A stretch of 64,000 bases of DNA from Hymenobacter ginkgonis (GTDB taxonomy: Bacteria; Bacteroidota; Bacteroidia; Cytophagales; Hymenobacteraceae), in the NCBI RefSeq assembly GCF_009755225.1, contig NZ_WQKZ01000001.1, positions 558,001-622,000 of the forward strand, read 5' to 3'. The notes below the pieces were generated by a model that had not been told where the DNA came from, ran no database searches, and saw only the letters and a program-made list of their open reading frames with translations. The position numbers were made by a program, and so were the translations under genes. Positions within the stretch are counted from its first letter, which is position 1. Each line of letters begins with the position of its first letter. Positions 52,351 to 59,869 of this stretch are shown one piece after another.

Positions 52351-53301
52351 TTACGCCAGCAGCAGCTCCATTTGCACATCGGCCCGCGCGTAGGGGGAGG
52401 GTAGGGGCTGCGCCAGGGGCTGAAACCCAAGCTTGCGGTAGAGGCTCAGGGCGGGCGCCAGCTTCGAGTTGCTTTCCAGGTACACCCGCCGCCCGCCTAG
52501 CTCGCGCACGCGCTGCACAGCCGCTTGGCCCAGCTGATAGCCAATGTTTTGCCCCTGCACAGCCGGCGAAACCGCCATTTTAGCCAGCTCGTAGCTGTCA
52601 TTTTCCATCTTCAGCAGCGCGCAAGTGCCCACTACCTGCCCCGCCACCTCGGCCAGCAAAATGCACCCTCCGGGTTCCAAGATGTATTCCTCGGGATGGT
52701 CCAGGGCTTTGAGGTCGGCGGGCTCGAGCTGAAAATAGCGCGCTATCCAGTCCACGTTCAACTGCCGAAACGCGGGCTGGTCGCCGGGCCGAAAATCGCG
52801 CAGGCGCACCGGCGCGGCCTGGCGTTGGGCGCGGGCCACCGCTACCCGGCTGCGGAGGGGCTGCCGCTGCAATTGCTGTTCAAAGCTTTCCAGCGCTTGC
52901 CAGAGGTTGGCCTCGTTTTCGGCCAGTAGGGCCTGCATACTGCGCCGCACGTCGTCGGTTTGGGCGCGCAGCTGGGGCAGCACCTCGTGGCCGTGCGGCG
53001 TGAGGGCCAGCAGGCGGCGGCGCTGGTCGTGCGCATCGGGCGTCATCGCCAGCAGGTCGTGCCGCACCAACTCCTTCACTATCTGGCTCACCGATGCGTG
53101 GGTATGGCCAATTTGCTCGGCCACCTCGTTGCTGGCAATGCCCGGCTGGTGGGCTACCAGGTAAAACACCGGGTACCAGCGCGGCTGAAAACTCAACCCA
53201 TAATCGGCATAAATACCGGCTGCCTCCCCCGTTAGGTATTCGCTGAGCCGCCGCAGGCGGCTACCTAGGGCCACTGGCCCAAGCTGCTGCAAAAAGTCCA
53301 T
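52351..53301 (-). CDS. MarR regulator fused to a GNAT acetyltransferase
   Basis: 316 aa from MDFLQQLGPVALGSRLRRL; an ATG at 53328 would lie inside the promoter. Residues 1-145 are a MarR winged helix (GIASNEVAEQIGHTHASVSQIVKEL, DAHDQRRRLLALTPHG). Residues 155-316 are a GNAT domain (FRPGDQPAFRQLN, YELAKMAVSPAVQGQNIGYQLG with the acetyl-CoA loop, LESNSKLAPALSLYRKLGF). Such fusions recur in bacteria. The substrate is unknown. A palindrome at its own promoter suggests autoregulation. Confidence 0.92.
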   Translation of the reverse strand: MDFLQQLGPVALGSRLRRLSEYLTGEAAGIYADYGLSFQPRWYPVFYLVAHQPGIASNEVAEQIGHTHASVSQIVKELVRHDLLAMTPDAHDQRRRLLALTPHGHEVLPQLRAQTDDVRRSMQALLAENEANLWQALESFEQQLQRQPLRSRVAVARAQRQAAPVRLRDFRPGDQPAFRQLNVDWIARYFQLEPADLKALDHPEEYILEPGGCILLAEVAGQVVGTCALLKMENDSYELAKMAVSPAVQGQNIGYQLGQAAVQRVRELGGRRVYLESNSKLAPALSLYRKLGFQPLAQPLPSPYARADVQMELLLA

Positions 53302-53312
53302 CGGAATTTTAG

Positions 53313-53333
53313 GTAAGTACTTACACAAATGTA
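53313..53333 (-). promoter_or_regulatory. Promoter and palindromic operator of the MarR-GNAT gene
   Basis: On the minus strand TACATTTG (53326-53333) is a perfect -7 box, followed two bases later by the palindrome GTAAGTACTTAC (53313-53324) where transcription should begin. The ATG is at 53301. A MarR dimer bound there would block its own promoter. Confidence 0.7.
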
Positions 53334-53404
53334 TTGAAAAAATCGGAATTGCCTACGCCACCTTGTAAAACAGGAATAGCTGCGGTGCGCGCATGGCATC
53401 TTCC

Positions 53405-53412
53405 TACCTTTG
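53405..53412 (+). promoter_or_regulatory. -7 box of the TonB-dependent receptor gene
   Basis: TACCTTTG, perfect TAnnTTTG, 22 bases before the ATG at 53435. It lies within the longer possible reading frame (ATG 53393), which favours the later start. Confidence 0.65.
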
Positions 53413-53434
53413 CGGCCATTTTTACCGTCTGTTT

Positions 53435-55411
53435 ATGTCCCGAATTTTACCGGTTACGGCCAGTATTTTACTAGCTCTGCCGCTGGCCGCTCAGGCCCAA
53501 CGCCTTACCACGCCCGCCGACAGCGCCCGCCAACTCAGCGAAGTGACGGTGTACGCAACTCGACTCGGCCAACTGGCCGGCCAAACCGGCCGCTACGTAA
53601 CCGTGGTGCCCGGCGCGGCGCTCAGCCGCTACCCCGTCACGTCGATTGACGACCTGCTGCGCCTGCTACCCGCCCTCGAAGTGCAGAGCCGCGGCAGCTT
53701 CGGCGCCCAGGCTGATATTACGCTGCGCGGCAGCACCTTCAACCAAGTGCTGATGCTGCTGGATGGTATGCGGCTCAACGACCCGCTTACGGGCCACTTT
53801 GCGGGCTACCTGCCCATTACACCGGCCGAAATTGAGCAGATTGAAATCGTGCGCGGGCCCGGCGCGGCGCTCTACGGCCCCGACGCGGTGGGAGGCTTTA
53901 TTAACATCGTTACCAAGACGTTTGCCGCCACCCATCGCCCCGACGGCACTGAGCTAGCCGGCACCTTCATGGCCGGCGAATACGGCCTGAAAAGCACCAA
54001 CGCCGGCTTCTATGGGCAGGATAAGGGGCTAAAGCTGGCAGGCGGAATCCTTAACAACACGGCCAGCGGGCAGCTGCGCGATGCGCCCAGCAACGGCCAA
54101 CGCAACGACGTGAAGCTGAACACCTACTCGCTCTCGGGCGCGTACCAGATTAGCAAGAAGTTCAGCGCCGCCGCCCGCGCCAGCTTCGATAGGCGCGACT
54201 TCAACGCGCAGTATTTCTACACCACCAACCTCACCGACCAGGCCCGCGAAACCACCAACCGCGACTGGTACCAGGGCCAGCTGCGCTACGACTGGAACGA
54301 GCGCGCCCGCACCGAACTACAAATTGTGGGCACGTCGAGCACTGATTTGTACGTGTTTACGCCGACTTCGGTGCCTAGCGACCACCTCACGCACTACCTC
54401 AATATACAGGGCCAGCACCAGTTGCAGGTGTCGGGTAAAATTCGGGCTACGCTGGGTGGGCAGGTAGACCGCCGCGCCATCCAGAGCAACGACCGCGGCA
54501 ACCACCAAACCTGGCACGCCGGCGCGTTTGCGGTGGCGGCCGTGGCGCCTACCCCCGGCCTCAACCTCACCGGTGCCTTGCGCCTCGACCACGACCAAGC
54601 CTACGGCACCGAGCTGGTGCCGCAGCTCAACGCCAGCCAGCAAGTGGGCGACAAGCTGACCGTGCGCGCCGCCGTGGGCCGGGCCATCCGGGCCGCCGAT
54701 TTTACCGAACGCTACACCAGCAATGTGCGCCCCGGCATCGTGCCCACTGGCTTCAATGTAGGTAACCCTGGCCTGCAAGCCGAGCACACCATCAATTACG
54801 AAGCGGGCCTCGACTACCAGCCCTGGCGGGCGCTCACGGTGCGCAGCACGTACTTCAACCGCTACGGCCGCAACCTGATTGACTACGTCAACCAGTCGGG
54901 CAGCCAGGTGATTGAAGCCACTGGCTTCACCAACCTCAACGCCAACGCCACGTATCGTTTTGCCCAAAACCTGTTTGCCGTTACTACCCAGGGCATCGAA
55001 ACCGAAGTAACGACCCGCGCCCAACTCGGCGCCGGCCTGCGCCTCGACGGCAGCGTGGGCTACACCTGGATACACCTCAACACGGAGGGCAACGTTGCCT
55101 CGCAGTACCTGGCCAACGTGGCCCGGCACTTGGTGGCGGGCAGCCTTAGCCTCACGCACCGCCGCTTCACGGCCACGTTGGGAGGGCTCTACAAAAAGCG
55201 CGACGCGCAGGCGGCCACCGCCATTAGCCGCGAGCTCACGCCGAGCTACGCCGTCTTCAATGCGCGCCTCGACTTGGCGCTGCTGCCCGAGCGCCTCTGG
55301 CTCACGGGGCAGGTGCAGAACCTATTCAATGCCAAATATGCCGACTTGCTGGGCGCCCAAATGCCCACGCGCTGGCTCATGGGTGGCGTGCGCGTAGCGC
55401 TGCGCAAGTAG
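53435..55411 (+). CDS. TonB-dependent outer membrane receptor
   Basis: 658 aa from MSRILPVTASILLALPLAAQA, a signal peptide. Plug domain: LSEVTVYATRL (TonB-box-like), SIDDLLRLLPALEVQSRGSF, ITLRGSTFNQVLMLLDGMRLND and IEIVRGPGAALYGPDAVGGFINI. A 22-strand barrel ends in MGGVRVALRK. BtuB/Cir-like size, without the SusC N-terminal sandwich. It probably takes up a metal chelate, vitamin or small ligand; none is identifiable. Not part of the pectin SusCD pair. Confidence 0.93.
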   Translation: MSRILPVTASILLALPLAAQAQRLTTPADSARQLSEVTVYATRLGQLAGQTGRYVTVVPGAALSRYPVTSIDDLLRLLPALEVQSRGSFGAQADITLRGSTFNQVLMLLDGMRLNDPLTGHFAGYLPITPAEIEQIEIVRGPGAALYGPDAVGGFINIVTKTFAATHRPDGTELAGTFMAGEYGLKSTNAGFYGQDKGLKLAGGILNNTASGQLRDAPSNGQRNDVKLNTYSLSGAYQISKKFSAAARASFDRRDFNAQYFYTTNLTDQARETTNRDWYQGQLRYDWNERARTELQIVGTSSTDLYVFTPTSVPSDHLTHYLNIQGQHQLQVSGKIRATLGGQVDRRAIQSNDRGNHQTWHAGAFAVAAVAPTPGLNLTGALRLDHDQAYGTELVPQLNASQQVGDKLTVRAAVGRAIRAADFTERYTSNVRPGIVPTGFNVGNPGLQAEHTINYEAGLDYQPWRALTVRSTYFNRYGRNLIDYVNQSGSQVIEATGFTNLNANATYRFAQNLFAVTTQGIETEVTTRAQLGAGLRLDGSVGYTWIHLNTEGNVASQYLANVARHLVAGSLSLTHRRFTATLGGLYKKRDAQAATAISRELTPSYAVFNARLDLALLPERLWLTGQVQNLFNAKYADLLGAQMPTRWLMGGVRVALRK

Positions 55412-55436
55412 GGTTTGACACATAAAACATTTAAAT

Positions 55437-55542
55437 TAAGAACGTCAGGCTGAGCTTGTCGAAGCAGCTCGCTCGCGCCGCTAGGTTACTACCCCTTGCG
55501 ATTCGAGCGAGTTGTTTCAACAAGCTCAGCCTGACGTTCTTA
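55437..55542. repeat. Imperfect inverted repeat of the CTGAGCTTGTCGAAGCA family
   Basis: Outer arms TAAGAACGTCAGGCTGAGCT and the reverse complement at 55523-55542 match exactly; inner arms (GTCGAAGCAGCTCGCTCG and CGAGCGAGTTGTTTCAAC) pair imperfectly. Loop about 28 bases. Ends the TonB-dependent receptor transcript region. Confidence 0.87.
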
Positions 55543-55602
55543 TTTATCCGCATTTACTCAGCAGTTTAGATTTTCCGCATTATCAGCCCTCCCCTCAAAC
55601 TC

Positions 55603-56523
55603 ATGAAAAAACCAGCCCTGCCCCCCGCCCGGCCGCTCCTGCTCATCGCGGCTTTCGCGGCGGTGTATTTGGTGTGGGGCTCCACGTATCTGGCTATCAA
55701 ATACGCCATCGCCACTATGCCGCCGCTGCTGATGGCGGGCGCCCGCTTCTTGCTAGCGGGCAGCATTATGGCGGTGGTCGGCCGCCTAGCGGCCGACTAC
55801 GAAAAGCCGACCCTGGCGCATTGGAAAACGAGCTTTGTGGTAGGTGGCCTGCTGCTGGTGTGCGGCAACGGCGGCGTGGTGCTGGCCGAGCGCCACCTGC
55901 CGTCGAGCCTGGCGGCGCTGCTGGTTGCCACCGAGCCCTTCTGGATTGTGGTGCTGGGCTGGCTCTGGCTGCGCGGCGAGCGCCCAAGCTGGAAGGTAGC
56001 ACTGGGGTTACTGCTGGGCTTTGGCGGCGTGTATTTGCTGGTGGGCGAGCAGTTACGAACTGGTGCTGGCTCGGCACAACTAGGGGGGGTAGGGCTCGTG
56101 ATTGGCGCGGCGTTTTGCTGGGCGGCGGGCTCCATCTACGGCCTGCGCGCGCCTACACCCAAGTCGGCAGTGCTGGCCTCGGCCCTGCAAATGCTGGCCG
56201 GCGGGGCGCTGCTGGTGCTGGTGGGCACGGTGCTGGGCGAGTGGCGCGGCTTCAGCCTGGCCCGCGTGAGTACGGCCTCGTGGCTCGGCTTTGCCTACCT
56301 GGTTATTGGCGGCTCGCTGGTGGCGTTCACGGCATATAGCTGGCTGTTGCAGCACGCGCCGCCGGCGCGGGTGGCTACCTACGCCTACGTCAACCCCGTG
56401 GTGGCGGTGCTGCTGGGTTGGGCCGTGCTGGGCGAAGCCCTCACTGGCCAGATGCTGGCCGGCGCGGCCGTCATTGTGGCGTCGGTGGTGCTCCTCACTA
56501 CTCAGCAAAAAAAGGAGGGGTAG
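55603..56523 (+). CDS. EamA family (DMT) exporter
   Basis: 306 aa with ten predicted membrane segments in two EamA repeats. Marks: AAFAAVYLVWGSTYLAIKYA, ATEPFWIVVLGWLWLRGE, and in the second repeat AYVNPVVAVLLGWAVLGE. YedA-like drug/metabolite exporter in the inner membrane. The substrate is unknown. Flanked by an inverted repeat upstream and a GGGGTAGGGCC motif at the stop codon. Confidence 0.92.
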   Translation: MKKPALPPARPLLLIAAFAAVYLVWGSTYLAIKYAIATMPPLLMAGARFLLAGSIMAVVGRLAADYEKPTLAHWKTSFVVGGLLLVCGNGGVVLAERHLPSSLAALLVATEPFWIVVLGWLWLRGERPSWKVALGLLLGFGGVYLLVGEQLRTGAGSAQLGGVGLVIGAAFCWAAGSIYGLRAPTPKSAVLASALQMLAGGALLVLVGTVLGEWRGFSLARVSTASWLGFAYLVIGGSLVAFTAYSWLLQHAPPARVATYAYVNPVVAVLLGWAVLGEALTGQMLAGAAVIVASVVLLTTQQKKEG

Positions 56524-56623
56524 GGCCCAGGCTGCGCCGGATTATAATGTTTACACTATCTGACTTTTGGCGATGCAATGCCAAAGCGGAGTATTGGTAG
56601 TTAATCGTTGAAGATTAATTGGT

Positions 56624-56631
56624 TATGTTTG
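56624..56631 (+). promoter_or_regulatory. -7 box upstream of the 152-residue membrane protein
   Basis: TATGTTTG, perfect TAnnTTTG, 88 bases before the ATG at 56720. Confidence 0.45.
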
Positions 56632-56719
56632 GTAAAAAAGGATTTTGATTCGGTTGGTGAACGCTAGGTAGTGCACGAAGCGGCTGCTTACTTCGCCCCG
56701 TCAACTTACTACTTACGCC

Positions 56720-57178
56720 ATGCGTGCTACTCTACTCCTGCTGATTTTGCTGCTGAGCGGCAGCTCGGTTTTTGCCCAAGCTACGCCGCACCCTACCCCC
56801 GCCGATTCGGTAGCCCTGGTGGCGCCAGCGCCCGATACCGTGGCGGCTATTCACCGGCTATTTGCCGCCAAGCGTAAAAGGAACAGCCACTTTTTTGTCG
56901 GCACAGTAGGCGTCATCGCGGTGGGGGGGGTAGTGATAGGGACTGCGTCGTCGAGTTGGGATGGGCTGGCCCAAGCCGCACTTGGGGCAGTTATTATTGC
57001 CTTCGTAGGCCTGCCCGCCCTCACAGCAGAAACAATTACTGCGCTGAACTACAACAAAAAAAGCGAGCGGCAAGCGGTGGAAGATTTCCAGGCGCATAAG
57101 GTGCCACGCTACTTAAAGCGCAGGCTCAAGCCCGCGTATTTTCAGGAACTCCCGCAGTCGGCCCCCCACGGGGGGTAG
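56720..57178 (+). CDS. Small exported or membrane protein of unknown function
   Basis: 152 aa. Signal peptide MRATLLLLILLLSGSSVFAQ, a short Pro/Ala linker, then two adjacent hydrophobic segments at about 55-75 and 85-105 (FFVGTVGVIAVGGVVIG, ALGAVIIAFVGLPAL), and a basic C-terminus (FQAHKVPRYLKRRLKPAYF). Not recognised as a named family. The layout suggests an inner membrane hairpin with a charged tail. It has its own -7 box and is followed by topB 119 bases later. Confidence 0.72.
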   Translation: MRATLLLLILLLSGSSVFAQATPHPTPADSVALVAPAPDTVAAIHRLFAAKRKRNSHFFVGTVGVIAVGGVVIGTASSSWDGLAQAALGAVIIAFVGLPALTAETITALNYNKKSERQAVEDFQAHKVPRYLKRRLKPAYFQELPQSAPHGG

Positions 57179-57225
57179 GCCCCGCTAAAGCACCGCGGGC
57201 AGCCCCAGCCGACCTTTTTACGCCG

Positions 57226-57233
57226 TATTTTTG
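57226..57233 (+). promoter_or_regulatory. -7 box of topB
   Basis: TATTTTTG, perfect TAnnTTTG, 64 bases before the topB ATG. Confidence 0.55.
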
Positions 57234-57297
57234 TTGATTAGCGCATGCGCCGCCTTCAGCTGCGGCAGCTGCAAAATCAGCGTAAATCTGCGATTAA

Positions 57298-59865
57298 ATG
57301 AAAGTTTGCCTTGCCGAAAAGCCCAGCGTTGCCCGCGAAATTGCCCAGGTTATCGGGGCCAACCGCCGCATGGATGGCTACTACGAGGGCAACGGCTACC
57401 AGGTGACGTGGACGTTCGGCCACTTCTGCCAATTGAAGGAGCCCGACGACTACCGCCCCGAGTGGAAGCGCTGGAGCCTGCACGACTTGCCCATGATTCC
57501 GGACTCGTTCGGCATCAAGCTCATGCGCCGCGACGACGGGGTAGTGAAGCAGTTCAACACGATAAAGCGCCTGCTCGACGAGGCCACCGAAGTCATCAAT
57601 TGTGGCGACGCCGGGCAGGAGGGCGAGGTCATTCAGCGCTGGGTGATTCACGAAGCTAAGTGCCGCAAGCCAGTGAAGCGCCTCTGGATTTCGTCGCTCA
57701 CCGAGGAAGCTATTCGCCAGGGCTTCAACAACCTGCGCGATGGCAAGGAGTTCGACTCGCTGTACCAGGCGGGCCGCAGCCGCGCCGTGGGCGACTGGCT
57801 GCTGGGCCTGAACGCTACCCGCCTCTTCACCCTCAAGTACACCAGCTACCAAGACAAGCAGCTCCTGAGCATTGGCCGGGTGCAAACGCCTACCTTGGCC
57901 CTGCTCGTGGACCGCCACCACGAAATTGCCAACTTCAAGCCCGAGCCTTATTGGGTGCTGAAGACGCAGTACCGCGACACCACCTTCACGCGCATCAACA
58001 CCGAGGCCGAGCAAAAAGAAGCCCAGGACGCCCCCGATGAGCAGTCGCGCCTGCGGGCGCTGGGCTATTTCGTGAAGGAAGACGAAGCCAAAGCTGCCCT
58101 CGAAACGGTGCGCCCCGCGCCGCTCACCGTCACGAACGTCGAGATTAAGAAGGGCCGCGAATCGCCGCCGCGCTTGTTCGACCTGACGTCGCTGCAAGTG
58201 CAGTGCAACAACCAGTTGGGCCTCTCGGCCGAGGACACGCTCAAGATTGTGCAGGCCTTGTACGAGAAGAAAGCCGTGAGTTACCCGCGGGTCGATACTA
58301 CGTTTTTGCCCGATGATATTTACCCCAAAATTCCGGGTATTTTACAGGGAATCGGGTACCAAAATCTCACCGGCCCACTGCTGGCCAATAAGATTCCGAA
58401 AACCACTAAGGTATTCAATAACAACAAGGTAACTGACCACCACGCCATTATTCCGACGGGTAGTGGCGGGCCCGGTGGCGGCATGGAAAGCAGCGTGTAC
58501 GACATCATCGTGCGGCGCTTCATTGCGGCGTTCTACCCCGACTGTGAAGTCAGCAATACGACCGTGCTGGCCGAAGCGGCGGCGTTCCTATTTCGGGTGC
58601 GGGGCCGGCAGATTTTGAACCCCGGCTGGCGCGTGGTGTACGGCGACCCCAATCAGCAAACGGCCCCCAAGCCTACCCCCCCCGCCGGCGAGAAGGCCGC
58701 CACTGGCGCCGAGGACGACGATGTGGTGAGCACGGTATTGCCCAGCTTCACCAAGGGGGAAAGCGGCCCGCACCAGCCGCGCCTCGAAAGCAAAATGACC
58801 CAGCCGCCTAAAGACTATACCGAGGCCAGCCTGCTGCGCGGCATGGAAACGGCGGGCCGCAACATCGACGACGAGGAGCTGCGCCTGGCCATGAAGGAGA
58901 GCGGCATCGGCCGCCCCAGCACCCGCGCCGCCATCATCGAAACGCTGTTTAAGCGCAACTACATCCGGCGCGAGAAGAAGCGCCTCCTACCCACCCCCAC
59001 GGGCGTCGAGCTGATTGGCCTCATCCGCAACCCGACCCTGAAATCGGCGGAATTAACCGGCCAATGGGAGCAGAAGCTGCGCCAGATTGAGCGCAACGAG
59101 CTGCCGCCCGACCAGTTCTTGGAAGAGCTAAAAGGGTTGGTGCGCGAGATGGTGCAGGAAGTAAAAACCGATAGGAGCGGCCGGGCCGTATCGGCGGGCA
59201 ACCCTACCCCCCCCGCGGCGGGGGGCGGGGGTAGCGCCGCGGCCAATGGTTCGGCGCCCAAGGTGGCCGCTACGGCGCCTAAAGCCAGCAGCCAACCGGC
59301 AGCTAATGGCTTAGGCGCCTGTCCGGCTTGTAAAACCGGTCACATTCTGCGCGGTAAAACGGCGTTTGGCTGCGCCCGCTTCCGGGAGGGCTGCCAGTTC
59401 CGGCTGCCCGCCGAAATTTTGGGCAAAAAGCTGAGCGATTCGCAGGTAAAGAGCTTGTTAGCCAAGGGGCGTACGCAACTCATCAAAGGCTTCATGACGG
59501 GCGCGGGCGAGAAGCTCGACGGCGCGCTGACCCTCGACGCAAACTACCAACTGGAACTGCTACCCGCCGCCGAAAGCAAGCCCACCACCGCCACCGACCC
59601 CGGCCAGATTCCGTGCCCGGTGTGCAAGCTCGGCACCATGCTCAAGGGCAGCAGCGCCTTTGGCTGCTCGCGTTTCCGCGAAGATTGCCAATTTCGGGTG
59701 CCCTTCGAGTGGGGGGGTAAGAAGCTGACCGACACCCAACTGCGCCAATTACTGCGCCGCGGCGAAACGGGCGTTATCAAAGGCTTCCTCTCGGCCAAAA
59801 CTGGCAAGAAGTACGACGCGGCGCTGAAGGTAGACGAAGGCCGCGTGGTACCGGTGTTTGGGTAA
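57298..59865 (+). CDS. topB: DNA topoisomerase III
   Basis: 855 aa type IA topoisomerase. The N-terminal Toprim domain starts MKVCLAEKPSVAREIAQVIG and has NCGDAGQEGEVIQ, where the usual DxDxEGE reads DAGQEGE. Then IGRVQTPTLALLVDRHHEI, and the catalytic Tyr329 in SYPRVDTTFLPDDIY (usual YPRTDS). IGRPSTRAAIIETLFKRNYI is also conserved. After a Pro/Ala/Gly linker (about 630-670) come two Cys4 repeats, CPACKTG..CARFREGC at 675 and CPVCKLG..CSRFREDC at 773. It relaxes and decatenates DNA. Convergent with the Lgt-like fusion, four bases between stops. Confidence 0.95.
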   Translation: MKVCLAEKPSVAREIAQVIGANRRMDGYYEGNGYQVTWTFGHFCQLKEPDDYRPEWKRWSLHDLPMIPDSFGIKLMRRDDGVVKQFNTIKRLLDEATEVINCGDAGQEGEVIQRWVIHEAKCRKPVKRLWISSLTEEAIRQGFNNLRDGKEFDSLYQAGRSRAVGDWLLGLNATRLFTLKYTSYQDKQLLSIGRVQTPTLALLVDRHHEIANFKPEPYWVLKTQYRDTTFTRINTEAEQKEAQDAPDEQSRLRALGYFVKEDEAKAALETVRPAPLTVTNVEIKKGRESPPRLFDLTSLQVQCNNQLGLSAEDTLKIVQALYEKKAVSYPRVDTTFLPDDIYPKIPGILQGIGYQNLTGPLLANKIPKTTKVFNNNKVTDHHAIIPTGSGGPGGGMESSVYDIIVRRFIAAFYPDCEVSNTTVLAEAAAFLFRVRGRQILNPGWRVVYGDPNQQTAPKPTPPAGEKAATGAEDDDVVSTVLPSFTKGESGPHQPRLESKMTQPPKDYTEASLLRGMETAGRNIDDEELRLAMKESGIGRPSTRAAIIETLFKRNYIRREKKRLLPTPTGVELIGLIRNPTLKSAELTGQWEQKLRQIERNELPPDQFLEELKGLVREMVQEVKTDRSGRAVSAGNPTPPAAGGGGSAAANGSAPKVAATAPKASSQPAANGLGACPACKTGHILRGKTAFGCARFREGCQFRLPAEILGKKLSDSQVKSLLAKGRTQLIKGFMTGAGEKLDGALTLDANYQLELLPAAESKPTTATDPGQIPCPVCKLGTMLKGSSAFGCSRFREDCQFRVPFEWGGKKLTDTQLRQLLRRGETGVIKGFLSAKTGKKYDAALKVDEGRVVPVFG

Positions 59866-59869
59866 AAAG

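Noticed and set aside
52351..53301. Frameshift fusion of separate MarR and GNAT genes
   Set aside because: MarR-GNAT fusions of this size are a known recurrent architecture and the frame is continuous without a compositional break.
54317..55159. 280-codon open frame on the minus strand
   Set aside because: Antisense to the TonB-dependent receptor gene; same low-complexity character.
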